Shown: positions 9,776 through 18,453 of the stretch, one piece after another | Numbering within the stretch: position 1 is the stretch's first letter | Layout: each line of letters opens with the position of its first letter | NCBI RefSeq assembly: GCF_031326345.1 | Contig: NZ_CP133671.1 | Coordinates: forward strand, 2,790,001 to 2,854,000 | Length of the DNA: 64,000 nucleotides | Reading direction: 5' to 3' | Source of the DNA: Aureispira sp. CCB-E | Lineage (GTDB): Bacteria > Bacteroidota > Bacteroidia > Chitinophagales > Saprospiraceae | The notes under the pieces: model-generated | What the model was told of the DNA's origin: nothing | The model's database searches: none | The model's input: the letters and a program-made list of their open reading frames with translations, nothing else | Program-made: the position numbers and the translations under genes

Positions 9776-10390
9776 ATGAAAAATGTCATAACATTATTAT
9801 TACTAGGAATGATAACAGCGATCAACGCTCAAACAAAGGTCGTGAAAACCCTAAATCCCCAAAAGTGCCCCAATGTAAATATCAAAGTACCCAACCATTT
9901 GTTAGAGCATCAGGCATGGGATGAAGGGGGAGTGCGAATAGACATTACTGTTGAGGTTGATTTGCCCGAAGTGATACTAAGAGAACTCGTAAAAGCAGGG
10001 CGGTATGCTTTGCAAGGAAAAAAAATGGAGACTTCTTATATTCTATCGGTGCCCAATATGGATATTCCACTTTTGGTAGAAGGTCAAAAGGTAAAAGAGG
10101 CGGTGTCTATTAATGTAACTACTCCTGAATATATTGTCATGAATAATACAGGCGTATTATACAAAGATATTGATGAAGATGCTATTCGTGGAACTGTACG
10201 TTCTGATACTAGAGAAGAAATTGAGGCAATAATTCAACGTATGAAAGAAATACGAGAGGATTTGAATGTGCATATCAAAATTGTCTCTAGTGCAAAGAAC
10301 CAAACAGCAGATACTGCAACTTTTTTGTTGACGGTAGGGCGTCATACAGCAACAGTCAAAGAATTAGAATTTCCCGTTGTGGAGGATTGA
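9776..10390 (+). CDS. Secreted protein of unknown function
   Basis: 204 aa with a clear cleavable signal peptide (MKNVITLLLLGMITAINAQ). The mature part starts KVVKTLNPQKCPNVNIKVP and is a predicted alpha/beta fold with one helix-rich stretch (EEIEAIIQRMKEIREDLNVHI). One cysteine, no recognised motif, no T9SS tail. It is followed 56 bases later by another unknown gene, so the two may be co-transcribed. Periplasmic location is inferred from the leader only. Confidence 0.7.
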   Translation: MKNVITLLLLGMITAINAQTKVVKTLNPQKCPNVNIKVPNHLLEHQAWDEGGVRIDITVEVDLPEVILRELVKAGRYALQGKKMETSYILSVPNMDIPLLVEGQKVKEAVSINVTTPEYIVMNNTGVLYKDIDEDAIRGTVRSDTREEIEAIIQRMKEIREDLNVHIKIVSSAKNQTADTATFLLTVGRHTATVKELEFPVVED

Positions 10391-10446
10391 TAGAATAGAG
10401 TTAATAAATAAGCTATCACAGTATTTTTTACCAAAAAAGTAATCCA

Positions 10447-10803
10447 ATGAGTTATCATGTATACCTTTTTAGAAAAGAAGTTAAAGAACAAAACACAGGA
10501 TTTGAATTTTTAGAAAATGAAAATTTGGTGTTGAATTTTACAGCAGAGCAATTTATATCTTTAAAAGAGAGATTGCTTAAATACCAGTTCCAGATTGAAA
10601 AAGAAACAGCTGATTCAATTGAGTTCAATTTCAAAGGAGGACAATATGGAATTGTTGCTATTTTGACAAAATCTCAACTGTCCTTTTCGTCTGGCTTTTC
10701 AGAAGATGGAATTTTTGAGATAGGCATGACAGCTTCTGAATTTACAGATACAGGGGATTTTGCTAAATTTGACCCTCAGTTGGGGGAGTGGGAGGAAATT
10801 TAG
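10447..10803 (+). CDS. Small cytoplasmic protein of unknown function
   Basis: 118 aa, acidic, no leader. It begins MSYHVYLFRKEVKEQN, and the C-terminal half (ILTKSQLSFSSGFSEDGIFEIGMTASEF, ending LGEWEEI) looks like a single compact beta-rich domain. Such short proteins occur as stand-alone accessory genes in this phylum, some acting as immunity or regulatory proteins, but no toxin gene is adjacent and I do not assign a role. Confidence 0.6.
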   Translation: MSYHVYLFRKEVKEQNTGFEFLENENLVLNFTAEQFISLKERLLKYQFQIEKETADSIEFNFKGGQYGIVAILTKSQLSFSSGFSEDGIFEIGMTASEFTDTGDFAKFDPQLGEWEEI

Positions 10804-10905
10804 TGGTTGATCTTAACAGACCTAGTACGAGGTTGTAGTATTTTCTCTGCCCAATAATATGAAATGGAATAAATAAACATTCTTAGAGTAACAAAGCAAT
10901 TCTTG

Positions 10906-12657
10906 CTATTCCCAAGCAACAGCACAATGAGGTAGGCGAGCTTCGATAAATGCTCGTTTTTCTAAAGGGATGGCGTTGTTGAGTAAACGTAATTTTCGCA
11001 ATGCCACCAAATCTAAAATAGATGGAGGAAGTTTGGAAAGTTGGTTCCCCTCTAAGTTGAGGTGGTTGAGGTAAATTAATTTCCCAATAGATTCAGGGAT
11101 GGTTTCTAGATTATTATAACCAAGATCCAAATAAAGGAGTTTTTTTAACTTTCCGAGTGCCTTTGGAATACTTTTTAGGCGGTTGTTTTCCAAGTGCAAT
11201 TGTCTTAAGTTTTCTAATTGCTCGAAAGAGTTAGGGAGTTGGGTTAAATTATTGAGTCGTAAATCTAATAATGTTAACTTAGTTAGTTTGCCAACAGACT
11301 CTGGTAGTGATGAAAAGGAATTAAAGCCAATTTTTAATTCTTGTAAAATGGTTAAATTTTCAAAAAATAATGGCAAGGTTGATAATTCATTGTTGCTAAT
11401 GTCTAGATATTGCAGTTGTTTTAAATGAATAATATTTTGTGGCAACAATTGCAACTGGTTGGCACTTAAATCCAAGTGTTGGAGCTCTGTTAGTAGCCCA
11501 ATTTCTTCGGGGATTGTACTCAACAGATTGTTGCTAAGTGTTAGGTGCTTCAAATGTATAAAATAACCAATCCAATAAGGCAACTCTTCTAAGTTTTTGA
11601 AACTCAGGTCTAAATATTCAAGCTTGGTTATGTTTTCGATATTTTTAGGAATATAATCAATTTCATTCCAATCTAATTGTAGTGTTTGTAGGTTGGATAA
11701 TTCTCCAAATGACTCAGGCAAAGAGACCAGTTCAGAACCTCTCAAATCTAGATATTCCAAACTAGATAATTCACCAAAAGAGGAGGGGAGCATCTGAAGC
11801 TTATTCCATTGGAATGACAACCGCTCTAGATGGGATAAATTGCCAAAAAATTCAGGTAATTGAATTAAGTTATTTGAAGAAAGCTCTAAAACACGAAGTT
11901 GGTTCAAATTACCAAAAGAATAGGGCAGTTCCATAATTTTATTTCTTGATAAATTGAGGTAGCTCAACTGTTCCAAATTGCCAATAGAATTGGGAAGTGC
12001 TCTAAGTTTGTTTCCCTCCAAATCCAAAAACTGTAATTGATGAAGTCGATCAATTGATTCTGGTATTTCGGATAGATTATTTTTAGACAATAGTAGAAAT
12101 TTGAGTTTTGGAAAACGAAGGATAGAACTTGGAAATGTTTCTAAACCTTGATGACTCAAGTCTAAAACTTCTGTTTTAAGGGTGAGATCTTGGACGGATT
12201 TTGCCAAAAGAAAAAGTTGTCCTAAACTATCTAGCCAATACTGATGCTTGCCTTTTTGTACAACAGCGTGTGCCGTTGACGGTGAAAAGGGGAGTGCTGT
12301 GTTGTATTCATAGGGAAATACAACCTTTCCTTGTGCATTTAGATAGCCATATTTTCCATTTTGATAATCTAATACCAAGTTAGAATTGCCTAAGGGGTAA
12401 TTGCCTTTTTGTCGATGTTCATACAACAATTCAAATAAAGCATGGATCTTTTTGTGAATACTACCAGAAAATGTAGGGTCGCAGACTTGTACAGCTTGAT
12501 AATGTGCTAGTGCTTGTTTGTATTCTCCTTGCAATAGGTAGTAGTTGGCGTTTTCTAATAACTCCTTGCAGTTAGGAGTAGCCGATTGTGCCGCTATGAA
12601 TAGTGGATATAAAAATAGGAAAAATAGTGTTGTTATTATTTTCATAAATAAGATCAC
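10906..12657 (-). CDS. Secreted WG-repeat / leucine-rich-repeat protein
   Basis: 583 aa. Signal peptide at ~1-24 (hydrophobic run ending AAQS). Residues ~28-80 look like one TPR-type helical pair. A single WG repeat (YGYLNAQGKVVFPYEYN) follows near 110-135. From ~160 to the end there are about 17 leucine-rich repeats of the form LxxLxLxxNxLxxLPxSIGxL. Unlike the five LRR proteins at 55-61 kb, this one is exported. LRR solenoids bind proteins; no enzymatic domain or T9SS tail is visible. The C-terminal cap is IEARLPHCAVAWE, similar to the cap of the cytoplasmic paralogues (LPKCQVKY, LPTCKII), suggesting common ancestry. Confidence 0.85.
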   Translation of the reverse strand: MILFMKIITTLFFLFLYPLFIAAQSATPNCKELLENANYYLLQGEYKQALAHYQAVQVCDPTFSGSIHKKIHALFELLYEHRQKGNYPLGNSNLVLDYQNGKYGYLNAQGKVVFPYEYNTALPFSPSTAHAVVQKGKHQYWLDSLGQLFLLAKSVQDLTLKTEVLDLSHQGLETFPSSILRFPKLKFLLLSKNNLSEIPESIDRLHQLQFLDLEGNKLRALPNSIGNLEQLSYLNLSRNKIMELPYSFGNLNQLRVLELSSNNLIQLPEFFGNLSHLERLSFQWNKLQMLPSSFGELSSLEYLDLRGSELVSLPESFGELSNLQTLQLDWNEIDYIPKNIENITKLEYLDLSFKNLEELPYWIGYFIHLKHLTLSNNLLSTIPEEIGLLTELQHLDLSANQLQLLPQNIIHLKQLQYLDISNNELSTLPLFFENLTILQELKIGFNSFSSLPESVGKLTKLTLLDLRLNNLTQLPNSFEQLENLRQLHLENNRLKSIPKALGKLKKLLYLDLGYNNLETIPESIGKLIYLNHLNLEGNQLSKLPPSILDLVALRKLRLLNNAIPLEKRAFIEARLPHCAVAWE

Positions 12658-12894
12658 TTGGAAGTCTCTTGGGCATTATTAATTGATATTAGACAAAATC
12701 CCTGAGAACCATTGTTGCAAATTTTTATATACTACATAATGTAACAATTTGTTAGAGAAAAATACAAGGCTTTATGATGATTCAATTATTGGCTGTGGTT
12801 ATTACTAACTTTAATGGAATAGCTACGAAAAAGGTCAACTGTTGAATTAGGACTTTTATGGGAAATATTATTTTGAGGCAATTCTTATAAACAA

Positions 12895-12955
12895 TAGTTA
12901 GCTGCGCTGCTACTGCGTGGTTTCAACGACCACGAAGTAGCAGCATAGCTAACTA
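12895..12955. repeat. Dispersed hairpin repeat, near-complete copy (c)
   Basis: The left arm at 12895-12921 begins TAGTTAGCTGCGCTGCTACT. The loop is TTCAACG (12922-12928). The right arm at 12929-12955 is its reverse complement at 24 of 27 positions. This is the reference copy for the family found at 1496, 9712, 13265, 14596, 23415, 31045, 31894, 45006, 55451 and 58175. Confidence 0.8.
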
Positions 12956-13064
12956 CTATATAAAAATACCTTTCCCAAATTTTTAGTAGGTATAAAAGGT
13001 TTCTACTCTGTTTCTGTTTGGTTTAAATTAAGAACAGCTTCTAGGAAAATTCAAGTTCTAATCG

Positions 13065-13073
13065 TATCTTTGC
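13065..13073 (+). promoter_or_regulatory. Candidate -7 promoter box
   Basis: TATCTTTGC fits the Bacteroidota primary-sigma -7 consensus TAnnTTTG. No clear -33 TTTG at ideal spacing was found. The next gene starts ~350 bases downstream. Confidence 0.3.
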
Positions 13074-13264
13074 TTTTACGACCATTATAATAAATTTAGT
13101 ACATTCTAGACTTAGCGACATTACACATACAATAACGTAAATTTGTAACGATTTGTAACAATACTAGTTGCGAATTTCTTTAACTTTTGTTTGTATATGT
13201 GTACTTAATGAATTATCAAAGAGTGGGTTGGAGTATGAATAAGCTTTTATAGTTGATGTTTTAG

Positions 13265-13288
13265 TAGTTAGTTGTGTTGCTATTTCGA
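13265..13288 (+). repeat. Dispersed hairpin repeat, degenerate copy (d)
   Basis: TAGTTAGTTGTGTTGCTATT aligns with the left arm of copy (c) with several transitions. No right arm is recognisable. Confidence 0.55.
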
Positions 13289-13424
13289 ACAGCTTGGTTA
13301 ATAATCAATAGTTTAGGGTGGATTGTGGTAATGTTGTTGATTATTAGTTTGTTATGGCGGTGTTGGTGAAAACAAACACAAAAGCTTTACTTCAATAGGA
13401 CGTAGCCTAAAAATACGAAATTTT

Positions 13425-14432
13425 ATGAATAAAGTTGTTAATAAGAATAGAATAATAGGGGAACGCATCGGCGGTAAGCCAGGACCTTTAATGATTGTTT
13501 TTGCTCAAATTCATGGAAATGAACCTGCTGGATATAAGGCGGTTCAGGAGTTGTTTAAAGCAATTGATGCAGAATATATTAAAAATCCTAAGTTTGAGTT
13601 TTGTGGTAGAATCGTTGCTTTGTTGGGAAATATGAAAGCAGCAGCAGCAAATGTACGATATATTGAGAAGGATTTGAATAGGAGTTGGTTGCCACAAGAG
13701 ATTAATCGCATTCGTCAAATAGAAAATATAGCAGATTTAGATGCTGAAGATCAAGAGATCAAAGAGAATTTAGAATTAATTGATGCTTATATTGATTTGT
13801 GCCAACCTCCTAGAGTTGTTGTTTTAGATTTGCATACAACGACTGCACATGGAGGAATCTTTACAATTCCTTCACAAAATCCAGAAGCGAGAAGAATTGG
13901 TTTAAATATGCATGCGCCCGTATTGCACGGATTTTTGGATGGCTTAAAAGGTACTACCTTACATTATTTTTCACAAGAAAATTTTGAAGTAGATATGAAT
14001 GCTGTTTGCTTTGAGGCAGGGCAGCATCAAAGTGAAGATTCTTATAAGCATGCTGTCTCTGCAATTATCCAGTGTTTTAAATCGATAGGAGGTTTTTATG
14101 CAAAAGATATAGAAAATAAACACGATCAACTGTTAGAAGAACGGTCCAAGGGGCTTCCATTAGAAGCTAAGTTGATGTATGTGCATCAAATAAAACCAGA
14201 TGATAACTTTAAAATGATTGACAGCAAGGTTTATAGCAACTTTGACCCTATTGAAAAGGGAGAAATTTTGGCATACGATAAAAATGGACCTGTATGTTCT
14301 CCTTATGATGGTCTGATTTTGATGCCGTTGTACCAACAACAAGGGAGCGATGGTTTTTTTGTTATTCAAGAAATAACGGCTCGCTCGAAAGAAGAACAAA
14401 ATTCTAACCCTGTGGCTTCTAATCTTTCTTAA
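13425..14432 (+). CDS. Succinylglutamate desuccinylase / aspartoacylase-family deacylase
   Basis: 335 aa. Zinc-peptidase M14-like fold: AQIHGNEPAG near residues 28-37 supplies the first His and Glu ligands, YIEKDLNRSW carries the conserved Asn-Arg pair, and VVLDLHTTTAHGG supplies the third zinc His. CFEAGQH in the middle matches the general-base Glu region of AstE/ASPA enzymes. The C-terminal ~100 residues form the small beta domain with DGFFVIQEI. The enzyme should hydrolyse an N-acyl amino acid or related amide in the cytoplasm; the exact substrate cannot be told. Monocistronic, with repeat-bearing gaps on both sides. Confidence 0.85.
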   Translation: MNKVVNKNRIIGERIGGKPGPLMIVFAQIHGNEPAGYKAVQELFKAIDAEYIKNPKFEFCGRIVALLGNMKAAAANVRYIEKDLNRSWLPQEINRIRQIENIADLDAEDQEIKENLELIDAYIDLCQPPRVVVLDLHTTTAHGGIFTIPSQNPEARRIGLNMHAPVLHGFLDGLKGTTLHYFSQENFEVDMNAVCFEAGQHQSEDSYKHAVSAIIQCFKSIGGFYAKDIENKHDQLLEERSKGLPLEAKLMYVHQIKPDDNFKMIDSKVYSNFDPIEKGEILAYDKNGPVCSPYDGLILMPLYQQQGSDGFFVIQEITARSKEEQNSNPVASNLS

Positions 14433-14771
14433 TAGAGCATTTATGAGATATAGGTTTTGTTAACGACAGAATTTGCACCTATTTCTAGGTATTGCTCTAA
14501 AAGGTTTACCTTTTGAAGGTTAAGTAATCGTTTTTGTTCTTCTTTTTCTGACCTCTTACTTAATTGAATTATAAATAGTGTGCGCTATCTTGAATTAGTA
14601 CTTGATTGTGTTGCTACTGTGTGGTCGTGAACTATTTTTTATGGTTCGTAAGTTTTATTAATTCTTAGTTTACATTAACTTAGAGGGAAATAGGACACTT
14701 ACTCCAATACCTAAACCAAGACAATAAGCAGCTACAATGCCCCCTAGTAGCTTTCATGTAAAAAAAATAAA
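14433..14771. other. Gene-free stretch
   Basis: 339 AT-rich bases containing repeat copy (e). No ORF or RNA gene seen. The last ~100 bases are the leader of the sigma-factor gene. Confidence 0.5.
14596..14625 (+). repeat. Dispersed hairpin repeat, degenerate copy (e)
   Basis: TAGTACTTGATTGTGTTGCTACTGTGTGGT-type sequence, aligned to the left arm of copy (c); the core GTTGCTACTGTGTGGT differs by transitions only. Confidence 0.55.
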
Positions 14772-15353
14772 ATGAAAGAATCTATTTCTCAGAAAATTGA
14801 TGTGGCTCATTGGGTCAATACGCATAGTGATGCCCTTTATCGGTATGCTTACTCCAAAACAGGGGATCGGCATGTTGCAGAAGATTTAGTACAAGAGGCT
14901 TTTTTAGGTGCTTTGCAGAGCACAAAGCAAGCTGGAGAAATTCAAAACCAAAAATCGTGGTTGTTCTCTATTCTTAGAAACAAAATTGTTGACTATTATC
15001 GAAAACTAGAACGAGAAAGCAAACAAGCTACGCATGGATATAGTGAGGAGGAGATGGATGAGAATGCTCATTTTATAGGAATGGGAATGTGGCGCAAAGA
15101 AGCAAGAGATATTTCTTGGACCAATACAGAAAATTTAATCACAGACCAAGAATTTAATGCTGTCTTGGATGCTTGCTTGACGAAATTGCCAGAACACTAT
15201 CGAACAGTTGTACGCCTAAAGATTATGGAAAGCGAAAATACAGATCTTATCTGTCAAGATTTGGGAATCAGCAATACCAATCTCTGGCAAATAATTCACC
15301 GAACAAAGCTTCGATTGCGTGCTTGTATCAACAAGTATTGGTTTCAAGCTTAG
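14772..15353 (+). CDS. ECF-type RNA polymerase sigma factor
   Basis: 193 aa. Region 2 (~15-85) includes LYRYAYSKTGDRHVAEDLVQEAFLGAL and the promoter-melting segment SWLFSILRNKIVDYYRK. Region 4 (~135-190) includes LPEHYRTVVRLKIMESE and the helix-turn-helix LGISNTNLWQIIHRTKLRLR. Regions 2 and 4 are joined by a longer than usual linker with QATHGYSEEEMDEN. A small zinc-finger anti-sigma gene lies ~1 kb downstream, and the P460-like and peroxidase genes that follow are plausible targets. That pairing is inferred from gene order. Confidence 0.9.
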   Translation: MKESISQKIDVAHWVNTHSDALYRYAYSKTGDRHVAEDLVQEAFLGALQSTKQAGEIQNQKSWLFSILRNKIVDYYRKLERESKQATHGYSEEEMDENAHFIGMGMWRKEARDISWTNTENLITDQEFNAVLDACLTKLPEHYRTVVRLKIMESENTDLICQDLGISNTNLWQIIHRTKLRLRACINKYWFQA

Positions 15354-15385
15354 TGAGAGTATTAAAAATACAAAAACTAAACCTC

Positions 15386-16138
15386 ATGAAATTTTCTTTG
15401 ATTATTTGGCTTACATTGGTTATTGTATCCTGTAACAATTCTATAAAAAATGAGCCTCCTCAAGAAAGGAAATATACTTATTTTCAATGTCTTGAAAGAC
15501 AAATTAAAAACCAAAAATCCTATGAAGAACTAAAGAATTTTAAAAATTATCTTATAGAGAAAAAGTTGCTAAATCCTAAAGATGAGAAATCCTTAGTTAA
15601 GCTTTTCAATTCTTTGATTGATAGAAAAAGTAATGTAGACTCTACCATAAAAAAATACAACTTTGATGTTTTATGTAAAATGGAAATAGACATTTCAGAT
15701 TCGTGCAAAATTGAAATATCTGCTAAAAATAAAAGCATCTATGATAGTCTAAACCTTTACATGGTGGAAGAATCTTTTGATAAAGTTATAGACTTATCAA
15801 AAAAAAACTTCTCGACTTTAGGAAATGAAACGCTAAATTCAGAAGGATTTCAATTAGGGTGTATTATTAAATTATACCAAAGCTACCAAGAAATAAAAAT
15901 AAAAGACTTAACTAGTCTAAAACTCTTTATAACAACAGATAGTATCTTTATTGAAAAAGAATATACTACATTAGCAACTCTAAAAAATGATTTGACCTTA
16001 AAAGCAAAAGAAAAACAGAAAGAGTTAAAAGAGTATGGTTTTGAAAATGAAGCAACTATAGAGATGCGAGTCAGACCTGATGTAAAAATGGGGAAAATTG
16101 AAGATATAAAAGCTATTTTACAAACAATTGAATACTAA
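15386..16138 (+). CDS. Lipoprotein of unknown function inserted in the sigma locus
   Basis: 250 aa from the ATG at 15386. The open frame extends upstream into the sigma gene, but MKFSLIIWLTLVIVSC is a textbook lipoprotein leader with its lipobox Cys at residue 16, so this start is preferred. The mature protein is lysine-rich and helical (KNYLIEKKLLNPKDEKSL, AKEKQKELKEYG). The last ~45 residues (TIEMRVRPDVKMGKIEDIKAIL) faintly resemble the ExbD/TolR periplasmic domain, where a strand precedes a YGxVxxV helix; this is only a suggestion. It starts 32 bases after the sigma gene and separates it from the anti-sigma gene. Its base composition looks more AT-rich than its neighbours. Confidence 0.75.
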   Translation: MKFSLIIWLTLVIVSCNNSIKNEPPQERKYTYFQCLERQIKNQKSYEELKNFKNYLIEKKLLNPKDEKSLVKLFNSLIDRKSNVDSTIKKYNFDVLCKMEIDISDSCKIEISAKNKSIYDSLNLYMVEESFDKVIDLSKKNFSTLGNETLNSEGFQLGCIIKLYQSYQEIKIKDLTSLKLFITTDSIFIEKEYTTLATLKNDLTLKAKEKQKELKEYGFENEATIEMRVRPDVKMGKIEDIKAILQTIEY

Positions 16139-16367
16139 AAAAGACCGCTCTCTAACATGGCTATATAACTATCCTACGTTTTTGGGTTAAAGCTAAAGTC
16201 TTGGGCTTTTGTGAGACTGCCATAAAATCGTAGATTTTGCTACAGAAAAAATTTACCTTTAATAGCGCATAGCTTGCTGTACTATATATAGTAAGGTGAT
16301 ACGCAGATGTTCAAAAATCTAGAATTTAAGGGGGCAAATTCCCTTTTTAATCGATACTAACTTCATT

Positions 16368-16619
16368 ATGTATACTTGTAAAAAAGCCACTCAATTAATA
16401 GAAAAGGAAGCAACGGAAAACCTTTCTATTTTGACCAAGATGCGACTAAAAATGCACTTAATGATGTGCAAAGCTTGCGCCGCTTACAAAAAACAAAGCC
16501 AATTATTATCATTTTGGATAAAAAATAAAAAAGCCTCAAATGTAGAACAAATGGGGCTTTCAGAGGATTTTAAAAAAGAAATGATAAAAAAAATGAAAAA
16601 AAAGCAAATGGATATGTAA
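16368..16619 (+). CDS. Small zinc-finger-like anti-sigma factor
   Basis: 83 aa. The N-terminal pattern Cys4 ... His-Leu-Met-Met-Cys-Lys-Ala-Cys (residues ~30-37) matches the His-x3-Cys-x2-Cys core of zf-HC2 anti-sigma domains. The protein is short and basic (ends in a lysine-rich run) and lacks a transmembrane segment, so it would be a soluble anti-sigma factor, as often seen in this phylum. Its partner is presumably the sigma factor at 14772-15353 although a lipoprotein gene lies between. Release could be redox-dependent through the zinc cysteines, but this is inference. Confidence 0.7.
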   Translation: MYTCKKATQLIEKEATENLSILTKMRLKMHLMMCKACAAYKKQSQLLSFWIKNKKASNVEQMGLSEDFKKEMIKKMKKKQMDM

Positions 16620-16720
16620 GGATTCTGTCATTTTTACGACTATATAAATAAAAGACAGTTCATGTAGTATTACTACTCTGTAAGTACTACCATTTTTATC
16701 CATCACAATTATTAAGAAAA

Positions 16721-17230
16721 ATGAAAATTACTAAATTATTTTTTGCAGCAACGGCTTTACTTTTTATTGCATACACTACTCAATCTTGTCAAGAAAAAAC
16801 AACTGAACCTTCTGAATTTATTGCAGATGATGCTACTTTTTCTGGTTTTGCAAGCTGGCAATTGGCTGCTACAAAATCAGGTCCAGATCCTACCTTAGGA
16901 GCTGCACATGAAGGTAATGACAGTACTGTTACTCGTAAAATTTATTACAAAGATGCTCAAGACCCAGTTAATGGAACGTACCCAGTAGGAACAGCGATTG
17001 CTAAACACGTGTACAACACTTCTGGTTCGGTAGAAGCATACGTAGGTATGGTTAAAAGAGGCAATAGTTTCAATTCATCTCACAACGACTGGGAATGGTT
17101 TATATTGAATGCAGATGGTACCATTGCAACAGATGCTTCAGGTGCAAAACAGCGTGGTGCTAACTTGATGAATGGCGCTTGTAACCTTTGTCATGAGAAA
17201 GCAACAACAGATTACAGTTTTATAAAATAA
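16721..17230 (+). CDS. Cytochrome P460-like haem lipoprotein
   Basis: 169 aa. Leader with lipobox (IAYTTQSC, Cys at ~23). The domain contains FSGFASWQ near the start, KRGNSFNSSHNDWEWFIL in the middle and a single c-type haem motif CNLCH at 154-158 followed by DYSF, the arrangement at the C-terminus of cytochrome P460 / P460-like proteins. In characterised P460s a lysine crosslinks to the haem for hydroxylamine oxidation; I cannot confirm the equivalent lysine here. A periplasmic or outer-membrane lipid-anchored electron-transfer or oxidase role is likely. Convergent with a di-haem peroxidase, and downstream of a sigma/anti-sigma pair. Confidence 0.75.
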   Translation: MKITKLFFAATALLFIAYTTQSCQEKTTEPSEFIADDATFSGFASWQLAATKSGPDPTLGAAHEGNDSTVTRKIYYKDAQDPVNGTYPVGTAIAKHVYNTSGSVEAYVGMVKRGNSFNSSHNDWEWFILNADGTIATDASGAKQRGANLMNGACNLCHEKATTDYSFIK

Positions 17231-17289
17231 ATAAGTTTGGTTAAATAGAAAGTGTTTGTGATAGCTTTTTAGCTATCCGTATTTACTTA

Positions 17290-17338
17290 ATTCTTGATTC
17301 TTAATGTAACTCTATGTTGGGAATCGAGAATTTTTTTT
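17290..17338 (+). terminator. Rho-independent terminator
   Basis: ATTCTTGATTC pairs with GAATCGAGAAT (one G-T pair) and is followed by eight Ts. It lies right after the P460-like gene. Confidence 0.7.
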
Positions 17339-17343
17339 ATAAA

Positions 17344-18288
17344 CTAGTCGTTCGTATTGATAAATGCTTTGTCGGTCAACGCATGTAAAAATTGAACCAA
17401 GCAATCTTTTTCCTCTTGGGTTAAATTTAGAGGTTCTTGCAACAAGGTATCTGTATTAATAGCTCCATGAACGAATTGTGTTGGATTGTCATAATAATCA
17501 ACAACTTCTTCTAGTGTAGCAAACATGCCATTGTGCATATAAGGAGCTGTAATAGCTATATTTCGTAGACCTGGGACTTTTAGTTTGCCTAAATCACTAG
17601 AATCTTGGGTGTGCTCAAAGCGACCAACATCTCCCAAGGTATCGCTACCGTTAAACAAACCAATATTTCTAAATTCATCTCCTGTAAAATCTGGTCCAAA
17701 GTGGCAATCAAAACATTTGGCTTTTTCATTAAAAATATCCCTTCCTTTTATTTGTTCTGGAGTCATAGCAGTTGTATTGCCATTAATCCACTCATCGAAA
17801 GGAGAATCACCTGGCGATTCCAACGAAAAAACAAAGGCGCCTAAAGCTGCTCCTAATGTAGCAGAATCAGGATTGGTACCATAAATTGCTTGAAATGCTG
17901 CTTGATAATGACTATGATTGTTGAGGCGACTCAGCAGTTCAGAGATGGATAAATCCATTTCAATTGGATTGTGAATAGGCATTAATACTTGTTCTTCGAT
18001 AGAGCCAGCTCGACCATCATAGAAAAAATAAGGTCTTGATAGCATATTCATGGAAGAAGGGGTATTGCGAGTACCTTTCTGATTTCTAACGCCAATACTA
18101 AAAGCAACGGTATCGGCAAATGCAAAGGCTGGTTGGTGGCAGGATGCGCAACTAATAGTACTGTCCTTCGACAATAATGTATCAAAAAAAAGTTCTTTTC
18201 CTAGCTCTATGTCTGTTGTAGGGAGTTTGATAGAAATATTAGACAAACTGATCAAACCTATAAAAAGTAATAGACTAATTAACTTCAT
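17344..18288 (-). CDS. Di-haem cytochrome c peroxidase (MauG/CcpA family)
   Basis: 314 aa with a signal peptide (1-20). Two c-type haem sites are visible: CASCH at 47-51 and CFDCH at 192-196. Between them are DGRAGSIEEQVLMPIHNPIEM, which holds the usual hinge and Met region, and LGAFVFSLESP. After the second haem, VPGLRNIAITAPYMHNG is the family signature carrying the distal Met or His. It should reduce hydrogen peroxide in the periplasm, or oxidise a partner as MauG does. The neighbouring P460-like lipoprotein is a candidate electron partner. Confidence 0.9.
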   Translation of the reverse strand: MKLISLLLFIGLISLSNISIKLPTTDIELGKELFFDTLLSKDSTISCASCHQPAFAFADTVAFSIGVRNQKGTRNTPSSMNMLSRPYFFYDGRAGSIEEQVLMPIHNPIEMDLSISELLSRLNNHSHYQAAFQAIYGTNPDSATLGAALGAFVFSLESPGDSPFDEWINGNTTAMTPEQIKGRDIFNEKAKCFDCHFGPDFTGDEFRNIGLFNGSDTLGDVGRFEHTQDSSDLGKLKVPGLRNIAITAPYMHNGMFATLEEVVDYYDNPTQFVHGAINTDTLLQEPLNLTQEEKDCLVQFLHALTDKAFINTND

Positions 18289-18382
18289 GCATCGGGGGCT
18301 TTATAAAAATAACTTAAAGTAAGTAATCATCCTTTGTTTTAACAATCTCATGGAATCATCCACGAAGTATTTATTAATTGAA

Positions 18383-18390
18383 CAAAGATA
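18383..18390 (-). promoter_or_regulatory. Candidate -7 promoter box for the peroxidase gene
   Basis: TATCTTTG on the minus strand matches TAnnTTTG, ~95 bases upstream of the peroxidase start. The -33 element is not obvious. Confidence 0.4.
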
Positions 18391-18453
18391 AACTTTAAGT
18401 ATGACTTTGATACAGATTTGAGGCGAATCATTTTCTTAATAACTCGTTAAACG

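Larger units (their letters stand above)
12658..13424. other. Gene-free region with repeats
   Basis: 767 bases without a credible ORF. It contains the best copy of the dispersed hairpin repeat (12895-12955), a second copy (13265-13288), a TATCTTTGC promoter-like box (13065) and short direct repeats of TTTGTAAC near 13143-13160. The box with no gene for ~350 bases leaves room for a small RNA or a long leader. Confidence 0.5.
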
